Shown: positions 1 to 9,121, counted from the stretch's first letter. The stretch: DNA of 64,000 nt from Cognatundibacterium rugosum (GCF_014284365.1 NZ_JACOGG010000002.1:1-64000); one strand, 5' to 3'. Made by a program: numbers and translations. Notes: generated by a model not told the origin, from the sequence alone.

Positions 1-76
1 CCAGAGCGCAGCCAGCGTTCTCCTGCAGATAGTACTCAACAACCTGTACTTTGAATTGCTTTGTATATTTACTCAT
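1..76 (-). CDS. IS3-family transposase OrfA, N-terminal fragment (runs off window)
   Basis: Reading the minus strand from an ATG at 74-76 gives MSKYTKQFKVQVVEYYLQEN followed by AGCAL, which then leaves the window. This is the start of the small helix-turn-helix OrfA of IS3/IS150-type elements, which binds the IS ends and is expressed with OrfB as a frameshifted transposase. Only 25 codons are visible, so the completeness of the element cannot be judged. The terminus of the element lies just upstream (see the repeat at 80-122). Confidence 0.75.
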   Translation of the reverse strand, partial: MSKYTKQFKVQVVEYYLQENAGCAL

Positions 77-79
77 GAA

Positions 80-122
80 AACACCCCAAAAGTATGGACG
101 GGTGTCCAACTTTTGGGGTGCA
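80..122. repeat. Terminal region of the IS3-family element
   Basis: Read on the minus strand, the end starts TGCACCCCAAAAGTTGGACA, the usual form of IS150-group termini (TG..., then a CCAAAAxTTGGACA-like block). An internal echo, ACACCCCAAAAGTATGGACG, follows on the plus strand. The outer boundary is most likely 122, about 55 bases past the stop codon of the phnD-type gene. The other end of the element is outside the window, so no target duplication can be checked. Confidence 0.65.
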
Positions 123-177
123 GTTCATTCGGACTGGCTATTTTTCACGAGAGAAATACAAACACTGAAACCCTGGA

Positions 178-1161
178 TCAATTCAGGCGGGCAGACTCCA
201 GAATAAAGCTGAGCTTACCGAAACGTGCACTGACCTCGTCAAATTTCTTTTGTTTTTGCTCATTAGTCAGCGTCGTATCGTTCATATTGGTACGCAAAAT
301 ACTAAACAACGCCAGATCTGCAATCGGTTTTAACTGCGCGTCATTGGAGCGCTGAAAGCCAGACAGATTCAAAATATTCTTCAGCGTCTCGCGCTGAGCA
401 GGATTCTTACCCTTGCCATAATTGATGAAGAAATCTTCAATACGGTTTTTTGTGCCCGCCGACATGTCTTTTCTATACAAAATCGGGTCATTCGGTACCA
501 ATGGCGAGGTCCAGATTGCGCGTATTTTATTCAACTGATCCGGTGCTTCTTTCTTCAGCCTGTCCATTTCTTCCGAATTAAACGTCGCCACATCCACTTC
601 GCCACGTAAAATAGAAGCCAGGTTGGCCTGATGATTTCCAACAATCACTTGTTTAAACACTTTGGCCGGTTCAACCTTGTTTTTCGAGAACAGGTAATAC
701 GCAGGTACCAGATAACCCGAAGTCGAATTCGGATCACCGTCAGCGAAGCGGTAAGTACCGGGCTTAGCGGTAATCTGATCAAAGTTCAGGAGAGGGCTGG
801 CAGCTGGAACGATCAGTACCGAGGTATAACCACGCGAACCATCCGATTTAATCATTTGCGCAAATACACTGGCTTTACCACCCTCTACCGCTTCGAGTGC
901 CACTTTGCTGCTGAGCCAGGCCACCTGTACCGTATTATTTTTAAAGCCGTCCAGTATGTCCCTGTAATTAGCCGATACCAACGCCTGCACTTCCATGCCT
1001 GTGCTCTTGGCCAGATCATCCAGCAAAGGCTGCCAACGCTTGCGGGTATCTTCAGGATTGGTCGGTGCAATCAAGCCCACGGTTAATTTTTCTGCCGCCA
1101 CCGCGACTGACAACAAGGTCTGGCTCAGCATCAGGGCCAGGCCGAATTTTTTGATAGACAT
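178..1161 (-). CDS. phnD: Phosphate/phosphite/phosphonate ABC transporter substrate-binding protein (PhnD family)
   Basis: The 327-residue product has a cleavable signal peptide (about residues 1-22, ending AVAA). A type-2 periplasmic binding protein fold follows, of the PhnD/PtxB family (KLTVGLIAPTNPEDTRKRW, then the AWLSSKVALEAVEGG and DGDPNSTSGYLVPAYYLF regions). The family captures phosphonate, phosphite or phosphate in the periplasm and delivers it to PhnE/PhnC. The odd point is that neither the permease nor the ATPase gene is adjacent. Upstream there are 280 bases without a gene, and downstream an IS end sits about 55 bases past the stop. It may therefore be an orphan, or the remainder of an operon may lie beyond the IS. 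The specific ligand cannot be told from the sequence. Confidence 0.85.
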   Translation of the reverse strand: MSIKKFGLALMLSQTLLSVAVAAEKLTVGLIAPTNPEDTRKRWQPLLDDLAKSTGMEVQALVSANYRDILDGFKNNTVQVAWLSSKVALEAVEGGKASVFAQMIKSDGSRGYTSVLIVPAASPLLNFDQITAKPGTYRFADGDPNSTSGYLVPAYYLFSKNKVEPAKVFKQVIVGNHQANLASILRGEVDVATFNSEEMDRLKKEAPDQLNKIRAIWTSPLVPNDPILYRKDMSAGTKNRIEDFFINYGKGKNPAQRETLKNILNLSGFQRSNDAQLKPIADLALFSILRTNMNDTTLTNEQKQKKFDEVSARFGKLSFILESARLN

Positions 1162-1442
1162 AGTAGACTCACTGAGAAATGGATTGAGAGCGCACAGCTT
1201 ATGGCCGCCTCGCTAATACAGAACAACAGACGAGAAAGCAGCCGTGACTTCGCCACGACTTAGATATTGCAAATTGGATTGCGACAGTCCAGATATTAGA
1301 GGTGATATGAAAACATCCTGTCTGCGCTCATGGCTTTGTGGCTGGATTATAGCATTTATTGCGCTGCAGCAAATTTAATGGAAACGTAAACCCTCCCAAC
1401 TCCCTACCAGTCTTTAGGGCAAGTTACGCAATCGCGCAGACT

Positions 1443-1871
1443 TTATGGTTGAGGATCGGGCAGCACCGGCGGCGTCGCATCGTGATAAGTCAGATGCGAA
1501 ATCCAGATCTCCTTGATACGCGCATCGTACAGCCGTAACTGACAAGCAGCGGTCTCAACAAAGCGCGCACTGCCCTGCTCGCGGCGATACAGAGAATCAC
1601 AATGCTGACGCAGATAGGTTTCCCAGACTTCCTGCGTTTTGATTAAGGCTGTAGCGCTGCCCCAGACCACACTGTCCTGCTTCTGCGCAGCCAGATAATA
1701 TTTCTGAAACTTCGCAATCTTCAACTCAAGCTGCCCATTCATACACGCTGTGAGCTCCACCGTATTTTTGCTATTTGCACATACCGCCACATCTTGCGCT
1801 GACCACGCTGTGTGAGCAAGCAAGGCAAAAACGGTGGCAAACACAGACTTTGCTAATGTTGATTTTTTCAT
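1443..1871 (-). CDS. LprI-like (DUF1311) exported protein, possible lysozyme inhibitor
   Basis: The 142-residue product has an N-terminal signal peptide (KKSTLAKSVFATVFALLAHTAWSA). The mature part has the spacing of the LprI/DUF1311 family: a Cys pair near CANSKNTVELTACMNGQLELK, then QEVWETYLRQHCDSL and a late Cys in ETAACQLRLYDARIKEI. In the family these Cys residues form disulfides, and some members inhibit host lysozyme. It stands alone, without an operon partner. The family assignment rests on motif spacing; inhibition of lysozyme is inferred only from family membership. Confidence 0.7.
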   Translation of the reverse strand: MKKSTLAKSVFATVFALLAHTAWSAQDVAVCANSKNTVELTACMNGQLELKIAKFQKYYLAAQKQDSVVWGSATALIKTQEVWETYLRQHCDSLYRREQGSARFVETAACQLRLYDARIKEIWISHLTYHDATPPVLPDPQP

Positions 1872-2194
1872 TTGCAGAGAGGGAATTTGTGGCTGAAGTT
1901 ATGTTGAAATTCAATTTTCTGAGTTCGATTTGCGCAGTAACGGAATGAGCTTTTTTTCACGCATCAATATTGAGGCATTTAAATATATACAATAATACAA
2001 ATTAATCCATAATTGTTTTTCATTATCGACACAGGTAAATGTCAATATTTCCACAACAATTCTGGCTATGTATAGCTGAATTTTACGGGAGGCTTACACC
2101 TCCTCCGTTGATATCATAATTGAGATCAGAAGACGCGCGCCGCATGACATTCATCTAATGGCAGACGAAATATCTAGGGAACCTCAGTATTGTA
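1872..2194. other. AT-rich intergenic stretch without a recognisable gene
   Basis: This is 323 bases between the LprI-like gene and a small membrane protein gene. The sequence turns AT-rich from about 1975 (runs such as ATTTAAATATATACAATA), unlike the GC-balanced core genes. A short inverted repeat, GGAGG-CTTACA-CCTCC, lies near 2089-2104. No coding frame, RNA gene or strong promoter could be supported. It probably contains the promoter of the minus-strand LprI-like gene in its left part. Confidence 0.5.
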
Positions 2195-2602
2195 TTATTT
2201 GTTTTTTACAAACCAAATAATAATTCCACCAACACCGATCACAAATAAACCTACATAAAAATCAATTGGAAAGTCATTGATAATCTTTCCATCCACTTCA
2301 AATTGAAGCTTCCATTTCTCCTTTTTCAATTCTGTTCCAACAAGCAGATTACGGGGCAAGGATTGATCTGTAGGTCCAGCGGAATAAATGAATTGGCGCT
2401 CTACCGAGTTGTTTTTGATAAGATAGTTAGTAACGCAGCGATTGTTACTAGGCTGCTGACAAACTACTTCTCGGTTGATTACCACACCAGCAATTTCAAC
2501 GCTTGCACGCCCATAGATTTCAGAAATTGACATCAATACCAAAACCCCTCCGAACATTAAAAAAGCTACAAACGGATTTGTAATTTTTTGAAAGTTATTC
2601 AT
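2195..2602 (-). CDS. Small membrane protein of unknown function
   Basis: The 135-residue product has a hydrophobic segment at about residues 11-28, an extracytoplasmic region with two Cys residues (VVCQQPSNNRC), and a second hydrophobic segment near the C-terminus (YVGLFVIGVGGIIIWFV) ending in Lys residues. A good Shine-Dalgarno AGGAG lies 7 bases before the ATG. Codon use is AT-rich, unlike its core-genome neighbours, which fits acquisition. The layout (TM, loop, TM) resembles DUF3592-type proteins, but no motif allows a family call. An IS66 remnant ends about 10 bases upstream. Confidence 0.6.
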   Translation of the reverse strand: MNNFQKITNPFVAFLMFGGVLVLMSISEIYGRASVEIAGVVINREVVCQQPSNNRCVTNYLIKNNSVERQFIYSAGPTDQSLPRNLLVGTELKKEKWKLQFEVDGKIINDFPIDFYVGLFVIGVGGIIIWFVKNK

Positions 2603-2612
2603 ACAAATTCTC

Positions 2613-2756
2613 CTAATGTATGTAATTCATAGACATCATTTCAATTTTCGAAGGGCTGACCTGCTCAGGCTGCAGGCAGGCGTTGATCACTTGATTTTTG
2701 AATTCGGCGCTGTGACGCCGACGCCGCACACGCGGCGTATCGAATTCATCGTTCAT
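2613..2756 (-). pseudogene. IS66-family TnpA (small accessory ORF) remnant
   Basis: The minus strand from ATG 2754-2756 reads MNDEFDTPRVRRRRHSAEFK and continues NQVINACLQP, a clear match to the N-terminus of the IS66-family TnpA helix-turn-helix protein (RRRxSAEFKxQVxxACLQPG). Homology stops after about 30 codons. The frame runs on through unrelated sequence to a TAG at 2613-2615. There is no TnpB or TnpC here, so this is a truncated relic. A 7-bp inverted repeat (TGTCCAC/GTGGACA around 2765-2785) lies just upstream. Confidence 0.7.
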
Positions 2757-2816
2757 GTACACATGTCCACTAGTTACGTGGACATGATAATCCGCGTTTA
2801 GCGGCTTGGGTTCAAG

Positions 2817-3293
2817 GTGACATTACCGGGTGCTTACAAAGGTGCTGGCAACAAGGTGGTGACACCAGAAGCCATGGAACTTTCGCGACTGCGAGCATGT
2901 CACGCCGCGGCTAAAGCGGGAGAACGAAATTATAAAAAAGGCGGCGGCGTACTTTACCAAGGATATTCTGTGAAGCACGCTTGGATAGACGTTAACCGCA
3001 AAACTTATGCGCTGACCGAAATGTGTAGCGTGCTGAACGTCAACCCAAGCGGTTATCGCACCTGTAAGCACGGTGGCACACCTGCGCGCAAACGGCTGAT
3101 GGACACCCAAATGCTGGCCATTATTCGTGCCATCCCCGCCGAACGCAAAGGGGCTTATAGCTGCCCGCATGGTGCACGAATTGTGTCGACGCGGTTTTAC
3201 GGCAGGCAAAGAGGGGCAATACCTTGCATTGAGCGGGCAGCAGCCGAAATCGGAGGTTGGGTACTGTATAGCTTAGCTGTAGTGCCCCTCTAA
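2817..3293 (+). pseudogene. Decayed IS3-family transposase (OrfA end plus OrfB start)
   Basis: The open frame joins pieces that belong to different frames. In another frame, 2909-2973 gives RLKRENEIIKKAAAYFTKDIL-stop, the usual OrfA C-terminus, with an A6G slippery run where IS3 elements frameshift. OrfB begins with a GTG at 2970 (VKHAWIDVNRKTYALTEMCS) and runs to about GAYSCP. After that the homologous sequence (RMVHELCRRGFTAGKE) is in yet another frame, and homology is lost by about 3225. The DDE catalytic domain is missing. The element is inactive. Confidence 0.8.
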
Positions 3294-3361
3294 TAGGTAT
3301 CAATATGTCTACTGGCAAATACGCCCAGCGCCCTTGATAGTGCCAACATAAAACGTATTAC

Positions 3362-3395
3362 TTTACATCGCAGGTACGAACTAACAGAGAATGTC
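3362..3395. repeat. Distal copy of the ssb 3'-end repeat (att-like)
   Basis: Bases 3362-3384 match 4208-4230 at 21 of 23 positions, starting with TTTACATCGCAGGTA. The similarity fades on to 3395 (28 of 34 overall by hand count). On the minus strand the last codons here read D-I-L-C-stop, against D-I-P-F-stop at the real ssb end. It looks like a displaced copy of the ssb terminus left by integration or duplication. Confidence 0.7.
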
Positions 3396-3429
3396 AGTAC
3401 CTCGTAGGCACAGAGCTCAAAAGGTCGAC

Positions 3430-3867
3430 CTATTTAAGACGCCTTGCAGCATCCCATTTCAAGAGTACCAACAATAAATTACCGACTATATTCAAAAAAA
3501 TTCCGCAACCGAAAAACGTTAGAAAAATCTCTTTTGGATTCCCGATTGTCGCTAATGTATAGTTGACTTTCGGCATATCAAAATACGTCACCTTTAACGT
3601 ACCCCCAATTTTTATGTTGCAAAATTCTGGAATGCCATCTCCGCCACCACCTGAGACTTCGTGTTTCATATCACCAACCCAAATTGCAGCAGTTACGCGA
3701 GGTTTAGGTTTTATTGGACTGCCGTTATCACATGACGTGCTTAATAAGGTGACCTTACCGATGGTTTCAGTTCCACCGACAGAAAGAATGGCATATTTCA
3801 ATGGCATCAAAATTAAAAAAAATAAAACCATGGCTAAGCGTATTCGCCAGTATCTATTTTTGCCCAT
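3430..3867 (-). CDS. Small membrane protein of unknown function
   Basis: The 145-residue product has a hydrophobic segment at about residues 10-29, an extracytoplasmic domain of about 80 residues with two Cys (STSCDNGS and PEFCNIKIGG) and a Gly run (EVSGGGGDG), and a second hydrophobic segment (FFGCGIFLNIVGNLLLVLL) followed by a basic tail. Its ATG overlaps the stop of the small secreted-protein pseudogene by 14 bases (ATGGGCAAAAATAG), so the two were probably one transcript with coupled translation. Base composition is AT-rich. It lies inside the segment bounded by ssb 3'-end repeats. The function is not recognised. Confidence 0.6.
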   Translation of the reverse strand: MGKNRYWRIRLAMVLFFLILMPLKYAILSVGGTETIGKVTLLSTSCDNGSPIKPKPRVTAAIWVGDMKHEVSGGGGDGIPEFCNIKIGGTLKVTYFDMPKVNYTLATIGNPKEIFLTFFGCGIFLNIVGNLLLVLLKWDAARRLK

Positions 3868-4114
3868 GTGCCTTTTGCTTACAGCAGGTTAGGTAAAGTG
3901 TTGTATTGGTCTTCGTAGCGCCTGCGCCAAATCCGGAATCAATTCCAATACCGCCTCCGACAATTTTCCCATTGCTGTCAGCATATACGTCAATAGTGAT
4001 TGGTCCAATGGATATATGTCCATTTTGGAATGGCGCAGCCAGGTCGGATGGAGTACCTAAAACAAAACAAATCGTTGTTAAAGCAAAAATCTTACACTTA
4101 TTAAGGTATTACAT
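3854..4114 (-). pseudogene. Small secreted Gly-rich protein gene with a stop at codon 2
   Basis: The frame reads ATG-TAA-TAC and then YLNKCKIFALTTICFVLG, a plausible signal peptide, then TPSDLAAPFQNGHISIGPIT and a Gly-rich stretch (GKIVGGGIGIDSGFGAGA), ending CCKQKAHGQK-stop at 3854-3856. No further in-frame ATG, GTG or TTG occurs, so the TAA at 4109-4111 (one substitution from AAA, Lys, the usual second residue) would block expression unless a non-standard start is used. No clear Shine-Dalgarno is present. The downstream membrane-protein gene overlaps its stop. The family is not recognised. Confidence 0.55.
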
Positions 4115-4159
4115 TAGCAAATATTTTACAAAAAATATTTACACTTATTTTGTGTTGAA

Positions 4160-4190
4160 AAATAAAAAGGCCTTGATAAATCAAGGCCTT
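4160..4190 (-). terminator. Rho-independent terminator of ssb
   Basis: A perfect 10-bp stem (AAGGCCTTGA/TCAAGGCCTT, 4167-4190) with a TAAA loop is followed on the minus strand by a T-rich run (TTTTTATTTTT). It lies about 40 bases after the ssb stop, in the right orientation. Confidence 0.85.
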
Positions 4191-4207
4191 AAATTGAAAT
4201 TTTACAT

Positions 4208-4241
4208 TTTACATCGCAGGTAGAAACTAAAACGGAATATC
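4208..4241. repeat. ssb-proximal copy of the 3'-end repeat (att-like)
   Basis: This copy spans the ssb stop codon (4227-4229) and the last codons of ssb. Its partner is at 3362-3395. Integrative elements often use the 3' end of a conserved gene as attachment site. No integrase gene lies between the two copies, so the role is inferred. Confidence 0.6.
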
Positions 4242-4721
4242 GTCATCCATATCCGAGAAATTCGGGGCTGGGCGGGATACCGGGGCTGGGCGTTGGGCCG
4301 GGGCTGCCGGGCGTTGGGCTGGGGCCGCCGGTGCGCCGTAGCCGTCGTCCATGCCTGCGCCGCCACCCATGCCGCCGCCCATACCCTGGCGGCTGCCTAA
4401 CATCTGCATGGAATCTGCTTTGATGTCAGTTGCATACTTTTCTACGCCGTCTTTATCGGTGTATTTGCGGGTACGCAGGGAACCTTCGACGTAGACCTGG
4501 GAACCTTTTTTGAGGTACTGGCCAGCGATTTCAGCCAGCTTACCGAAGAAGGTAATGCGGTGCCATTCGGTCTGTTCTTTCTTTTCGCCTGTCGCTTTGT
4601 CTTTCCACGTATCGGTGGTCGCCACAGTAATGCTGGTCATGGCATCACCGTTAGGCATATAACGGGTTTCCGGATCGCGGCCCAAATTGCCGACGATAAT
4701 CACTTTATTCACAGATGCCAT
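4227..4721 (-). CDS. ssb: Single-stranded DNA-binding protein
   Basis: The start chosen is the ATG at 4719-4721, preceded by AGGAG, giving [20 protein letters not shown] (164 residues). Upstream in-frame codons lack homology and were left out. The OB fold covers about residues 1-110 ([32 protein letters not shown]). It is followed by a Gly/Met and Pro/Ala/Gln-rich linker and the acidic tip MDDDIPF that recruits replication and repair partners. It coats ssDNA in replication, recombination and repair. The MFS gene lies 75 bases upstream on the same strand and uvrA diverges beyond it, a common betaproteobacterial order. A strong terminator follows. Confidence 0.98.
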   Translation of the reverse strand: MASVNKVIIVGNLGRDPETRYMPNGDAMTSITVATTDTWKDKATGEKKEQTEWHRITFFGKLAEIAGQYLKKGSQVYVEGSLRTRKYTDKDGVEKYATDIKADSMQMLGSRQGMGGGMGGGAGMDDGYGAPAAPAQRPAAPAQRPAPVSRPAPNFSDMDDDIPF

Positions 4722-4796
4722 ATTTTCTCCTGATTTCCTATTACTTCCTGTATTTTCCCGAATTGTGCCGTCAATTTCCAGTTGAATCGATAGCAA

Positions 4797-6038
4797 TCAA
4801 GTTGCTTCGGGCTTGTTCTTGCCTGCACGGCGCGCTACTTCCGGCATGTTGACTGCGATTATAAGCCAGATAAGCGTTAATACCGCACAGAGCGCGAAGA
4901 TTGCTGCACCACCGGCCGACTGAGTCAGCCAGCCACCGGCTGCAGCGCCACAGGCAATGCCGAAGGCCTGCAAGGTGTTATACACACCCAGCGCCGCGCC
5001 TTTGGCGGCGGGCGGTGCGATGCGTGACACCAGCGAAGGCTGACTGGCTTCCAGTGTGTTAAAGGCCATAAAAAACGCGAACAGCAAGGCGACCAGCGCC
5101 AGCGGTTGCTGCAGCAATTGCCAGAAGCCGATTTGCACCACCAGCAATAGCGCGATGGCACCGATGAATACCTGCTTCATTTTTCCATATTTTTCGCCCA
5201 CAAAAATAGCGGGCAACATGGCAACAAACGAGACCAGCATCACCGGCAGATAGATTTTCCAGTGACTCGCGACCGGCATGCCAGCCACCTGTACCAGCGC
5301 ACCCGGCACCACGACAAACATCGCCATCTGCGCAAAATGCAAAACAAACACGCCCAGATTCAGACGCATTAATTCTTTATTCGTGAGCACCACCGAAAAC
5401 GCTACCGGCGCGTGCTGCTGCGGCGGCGCATCCGGCGTCACGCGCAACACCACAGCGATGGCTGCCACACCCATCACGGCGATCATGGCAAACATGCCGG
5501 GCATGCCTATGCTTTCAAACAGCACCGGGGAAATCACCATGGCCAGCGCAAAGCTCAGGCCGATGGAGCCGCCCACCATGGCCATCGCCTTGGTACGGTG
5601 TTCTTCGCGTGTGGTATCCGCGATCATGGCGGTAATGGCGGCCGAGATCGCGCCCAGCCCTTGTATGCCGCGTCCCAGCATGATGCCGCTCAGGCTGGTC
5701 GAGGCAGCGCAGATAATGGCTCCGACGATAAACAGGATCAGTCCCGTCACGATCACAGGCTTACGGCCAAAACGGTCAGAAGCCATGCCAAAAGGAATCT
5801 GGCAAAACGCCTGTACCAGGCTGAACATACCCAGCGCCAGCCCAACCATCAGTGCATTATTACCGCCGCTCAGGCTCTTAGCATAAATCGCAAATACCGG
5901 CGACAGCATGAACAAGCCCAGCATGCGCAAAGCGAATACGGATGCCAGTGAGGCACTGGCGCGCAGCTCGCTGCGACTCATGCCCGCTGGTTCCGCCTCT
6001 GGCTGCCTGGCGTGGTCGAAATCTGTTGCAATAGTCAT
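4797..6038 (-). CDS. Major facilitator superfamily transporter
   Basis: The 413-residue product has 12 predicted hydrophobic segments. The MFS signature loop between TM2 and TM3 is present (GMASDRFGRKPVIVTGL), as is the GRGIQGLGAISAAITAMIAD region typical of 12-TM drug/H+ antiporters. It probably exports a small molecule from the cytoplasm; the substrate cannot be told. An alternative start is the Met at residue 20 (MSRSELRASASL), since related proteins often begin near there and neither ATG has a strong Shine-Dalgarno. It is transcribed toward ssb and divergently from uvrA, with 116 bases between the two starts. Confidence 0.88.
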   Translation of the reverse strand: MTIATDFDHARQPEAEPAGMSRSELRASASLASVFALRMLGLFMLSPVFAIYAKSLSGGNNALMVGLALGMFSLVQAFCQIPFGMASDRFGRKPVIVTGLILFIVGAIICAASTSLSGIMLGRGIQGLGAISAAITAMIADTTREEHRTKAMAMVGGSIGLSFALAMVISPVLFESIGMPGMFAMIAVMGVAAIAVVLRVTPDAPPQQHAPVAFSVVLTNKELMRLNLGVFVLHFAQMAMFVVVPGALVQVAGMPVASHWKIYLPVMLVSFVAMLPAIFVGEKYGKMKQVFIGAIALLLVVQIGFWQLLQQPLALVALLFAFFMAFNTLEASQPSLVSRIAPPAAKGAALGVYNTLQAFGIACGAAAGGWLTQSAGGAAIFALCAVLTLIWLIIAVNMPEVARRAGKNKPEAT

Positions 6039-6154
6039 ATGTATAACGCTGGTGTGTGGCCTGGAGTGCGGAAATCAAAGATCAGCCCGCGGTAAATTTG
6101 AAAAACCCGTTATAGTAGCAGGTTGCTTGCCTCCGCCAAAATTCAGTTGATACC

Positions 6155-9097
6155 ATGACGACACGATCAAAAGCCGCAAAAGCACCCAAACCCGCCGAAA
6201 TCGAATTCGACGCCGATGATATAGCACGTATGCAAAAACGCGAGTTGATACGCGTCAGAGGCGCACGTACCCATAATCTGAAAAACATCAATCTCGACCT
6301 GCCACGTAATAAGCTGGTGGTGATCACCGGTTTGTCCGGCTCAGGCAAATCCTCGCTGGCCTTTGATACCTTGTATGCGGAAGGACAGCGCCGTTATGTC
6401 GAATCTTTATCGGCCTATGCGCGTCAGTTCCTGCAACTGATGGAAAAACCGGATGTGGATCTGATTGAAGGCCTGTCACCGGCGATTTCTATCGAACAGA
6501 AGGCGACCTCGCATAATCCGCGCTCTACCGTTGGCACCGTCACTGAAATCCACGACTATCTGCGTCTGCTGTACGCACGGGTAGGCACGCCGTATTGCCC
6601 GGATCATCCGGAAAACCCGCTGGCAGCGCAATCGGTGTCGCAAATGGTGGATGCGGTACTGGCCATGCCGGAAGACAGTAAGCTGATGATACTGGCGCCG
6701 GTCGTGTCTAACCGCAAAGGCGAACATGTGGATCTGTTTGAACAGATGCAGGCTCAGGGTTTCGTACGCTTCCGTGTACAGAGCGGCACCCAGGAAGCGC
6801 GCATCGTTGAAGCAGACGATTTGCCTAAACTGAAAAAGACTGAAAAGCATACCATCGATGTGGTGGTGGATCGCGTCAAAGTACGTGAGGATATCAAACA
6901 GCGACTGGCAGAATCCTTTGAAACCTGTCTGCGCATTGCGAATGGCCGGGCACTGGTGGTAAATATGGACAGCGGCCATGAGCAGCTGTTTTCAAATAAA
7001 TTTGCCTGCCCGGTGTGCGGCTATTCGCTGCAGGAGCTGGAGCCACGTCTGTTCTCGTTCAATAATCCTATGGGTGCCTGTCCGGAATGTGACGGACTTG
7101 GTCATATTGAATTCTTTGATCCGAAACGTATCGTCGCCTTTCCTAATTTGTCACTGGCCAGTGGTGCGGTCAAAGGCTGGGATCGCCGCAATCAGTTTTA
7201 CTTCCAGATGCTGTCGAACCTGGCAGCCTTCTATGAATTCGATATCGATACGCCCTTTGAGCAATTGCCGGAATCTGCACAGCAAGTCATTCTGTATGGT
7301 TCGGGTAAGCAGCAAATTCCGTTCACCTACATCAATGAAAAAGGCCGTACCGTCGTTAAGGAGCACAGCTTTGAAGGTGTTGTCACGAATCTGCAGCGCC
7401 GTTACCGCGAAACCGATTCAATGGCGGTCAAAGAAGAGCTGGCGAAATTCATTAATGAAAAAACCTGCCCATCCTGCGATGGCGCACGTCTTCGCATAGA
7501 AGCACGCTATGTCAAGGTAGGCACTGGCACGCAGGAAAAAGCGATATTTGATATCAGCGCGATGCCGCTGCGTGAAACCCTGCATTTCTTCGAGCATTTG
7601 CAATTGCATGGCGCGAAACGCGATATTGCCGACCGCATCATCAAAGAAATCACGGCGCGCCTGACTTTCCTCAATAACGTAGGGCTCGATTACCTGTCGC
7701 TGGAACGCAGTGCCGATACCCTGTCGGGTGGCGAAGCACAGCGTATCCGCCTCGCTTCACAAATCGGCTCAGGCCTGACCGGTGTGATGTATGTACTGGA
7801 TGAACCATCTATCGGTCTGCATCAGCGTGATAACGACAGGTTGATCGACACGCTCAAGCATTTGCGCGATATCGGCAACAGCGTGCTGGTGGTCGAGCAT
7901 GACGAAGATGCGATACGCTGCGCCGACTTCGTCGTCGATATGGGCATAGGCGCTGGCGTACATGGCGGTGAAGTGATCGCCCAGGGCGCGCTGGATGACA
8001 TTATGCAGAATCCGCGCTCGCTGACAGCAAAGTATCTGAGCGGCGAACTGGAAATCAGCGTACCGAAGCAACGTACCGCCGCCGATCCCGATAAGCAATT
8101 GCTGATTGCGGGTGCGCGTGGCAATAATCTGAAAAATCAGGATATGACACTGCCGGTCGGTTTGCTGACTTGCGTGACCGGGGTATCCGGCTCGGGCAAA
8201 TCCACGCTGGTGAATGACACGCTCTACCATGTGGCGGCCCGCCATTTATATGGTTCGCAGACTGAGCCTGCTGCGTTTGATCATGTGAGCGGACTTGAGC
8301 ATTTTGATAAAGTGATTTCTGTCGATCAGGCACCGATAGGCCGCACACCGCGCTCAAACCCAGCCACCTATACCGGCTTATTCACGCCTATCCGCGATTT
8401 GTTTTCTACGGTACCGACCGCTAAAGAACGTGGCTACAGCGCTGGCCGCTTCTCGTTCAATGTGAAAGGCGGCCGCTGCGAAGCCTGTCAGGGCGATGGC
8501 GTGATCAAAGTCGAAATGCACTTCCTGCCGGATGTCTACGTTCCCTGCGATGTCTGCCATGGAAAACGCTATAACCGGGAGACGCTGGAAGTTCAGTACA
8601 AGGGCAAGAATATCCACGAAGTGCTGGAAATGACGGTCGAGGATGCGCACGAATTCTTCAAACCGGTGCCGGTGATCGCACGTAAGCTGCAGACCTTGCT
8701 GGATGTCGGCCTGGGTTATATCCGTTTGGGTCAGAGCGCCACCACCTTGTCCGGTGGTGAGGCACAAAGGGTGAAGCTGTCGCTGGAATTATCCAAGCGT
8801 GATACCGGCCGCACCTTGTATATCCTGGATGAGCCGACCACCGGTCTGCACTTCCACGATATTGCGCTGCTGCTCAAAGTCATACACCGCCTGCGTGATC
8901 AGGGCAATACGCTGGTCATCATCGAACACAATCTGGATGTGATCAAGACCGCCGACTGGCTGATTGATCTGGGACCAGAAGGCGGTGCGGGTGGCGGCCG
9001 AATTATCGCCACCGGCACACCGGAACAAGTGGCGGCCAACCCCGACAGCGTGACGGGCAAATACCTGCTGCCACTGCTGAAAAAACACAAAAAATAA
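6155..9097 (+). CDS. uvrA: UvrABC excinuclease subunit A
   Basis: The 980-residue product is the damage-sensing ATPase of nucleotide excision repair. Two ABC ATPase modules are visible: Walker [13 protein letters not shown] near residue 60 and [12 protein letters not shown] near residue 677. Both have signature motifs ([24 protein letters not shown]) and DEP Walker B motifs. Zinc-binding CxxC pairs occur at CPVCGYSLQ...[14 protein letters not shown] and CEACQGDG...CDVCHGKR. The N-terminus is about 25 residues longer than the E. coli protein. It diverges from the MFS-ssb unit. No LexA box was recognised by eye in the 116-base gap. Confidence 0.99.
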   Translation: MTTRSKAAKAPKPAEIEFDADDIARMQKRELIRVRGARTHNLKNINLDLPRNKLVVITGLSGSGKSSLAFDTLYAEGQRRYVESLSAYARQFLQLMEKPDVDLIEGLSPAISIEQKATSHNPRSTVGTVTEIHDYLRLLYARVGTPYCPDHPENPLAAQSVSQMVDAVLAMPEDSKLMILAPVVSNRKGEHVDLFEQMQAQGFVRFRVQSGTQEARIVEADDLPKLKKTEKHTIDVVVDRVKVREDIKQRLAESFETCLRIANGRALVVNMDSGHEQLFSNKFACPVCGYSLQELEPRLFSFNNPMGACPECDGLGHIEFFDPKRIVAFPNLSLASGAVKGWDRRNQFYFQMLSNLAAFYEFDIDTPFEQLPESAQQVILYGSGKQQIPFTYINEKGRTVVKEHSFEGVVTNLQRRYRETDSMAVKEELAKFINEKTCPSCDGARLRIEARYVKVGTGTQEKAIFDISAMPLRETLHFFEHLQLHGAKRDIADRIIKEITARLTFLNNVGLDYLSLERSADTLSGGEAQRIRLASQIGSGLTGVMYVLDEPSIGLHQRDNDRLIDTLKHLRDIGNSVLVVEHDEDAIRCADFVVDMGIGAGVHGGEVIAQGALDDIMQNPRSLTAKYLSGELEISVPKQRTAADPDKQLLIAGARGNNLKNQDMTLPVGLLTCVTGVSGSGKSTLVNDTLYHVAARHLYGSQTEPAAFDHVSGLEHFDKVISVDQAPIGRTPRSNPATYTGLFTPIRDLFSTVPTAKERGYSAGRFSFNVKGGRCEACQGDGVIKVEMHFLPDVYVPCDVCHGKRYNRETLEVQYKGKNIHEVLEMTVEDAHEFFKPVPVIARKLQTLLDVGLGYIRLGQSATTLSGGEAQRVKLSLELSKRDTGRTLYILDEPTTGLHFHDIALLLKVIHRLRDQGNTLVIIEHNLDVIKTADWLIDLGPEGGAGGGRIIATGTPEQVAANPDSVTGKYLLPLLKKHKK

Positions 9098-9121
9098 GCT
9101 TTATATTTATCTTAAATTTGT

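Noticed and set aside
3906..4223. 105-codon plus-strand frame
   Set aside because: It is antisense to the small secreted-protein frame and passes through the ssb terminator hairpin; no ribosome-binding site or homology.
5278..5886. 202-codon plus-strand frame rich in Ala, Thr, Met and Pro
   Set aside because: It is antisense to the MFS gene, whose membrane-segment codons produce such a composition.
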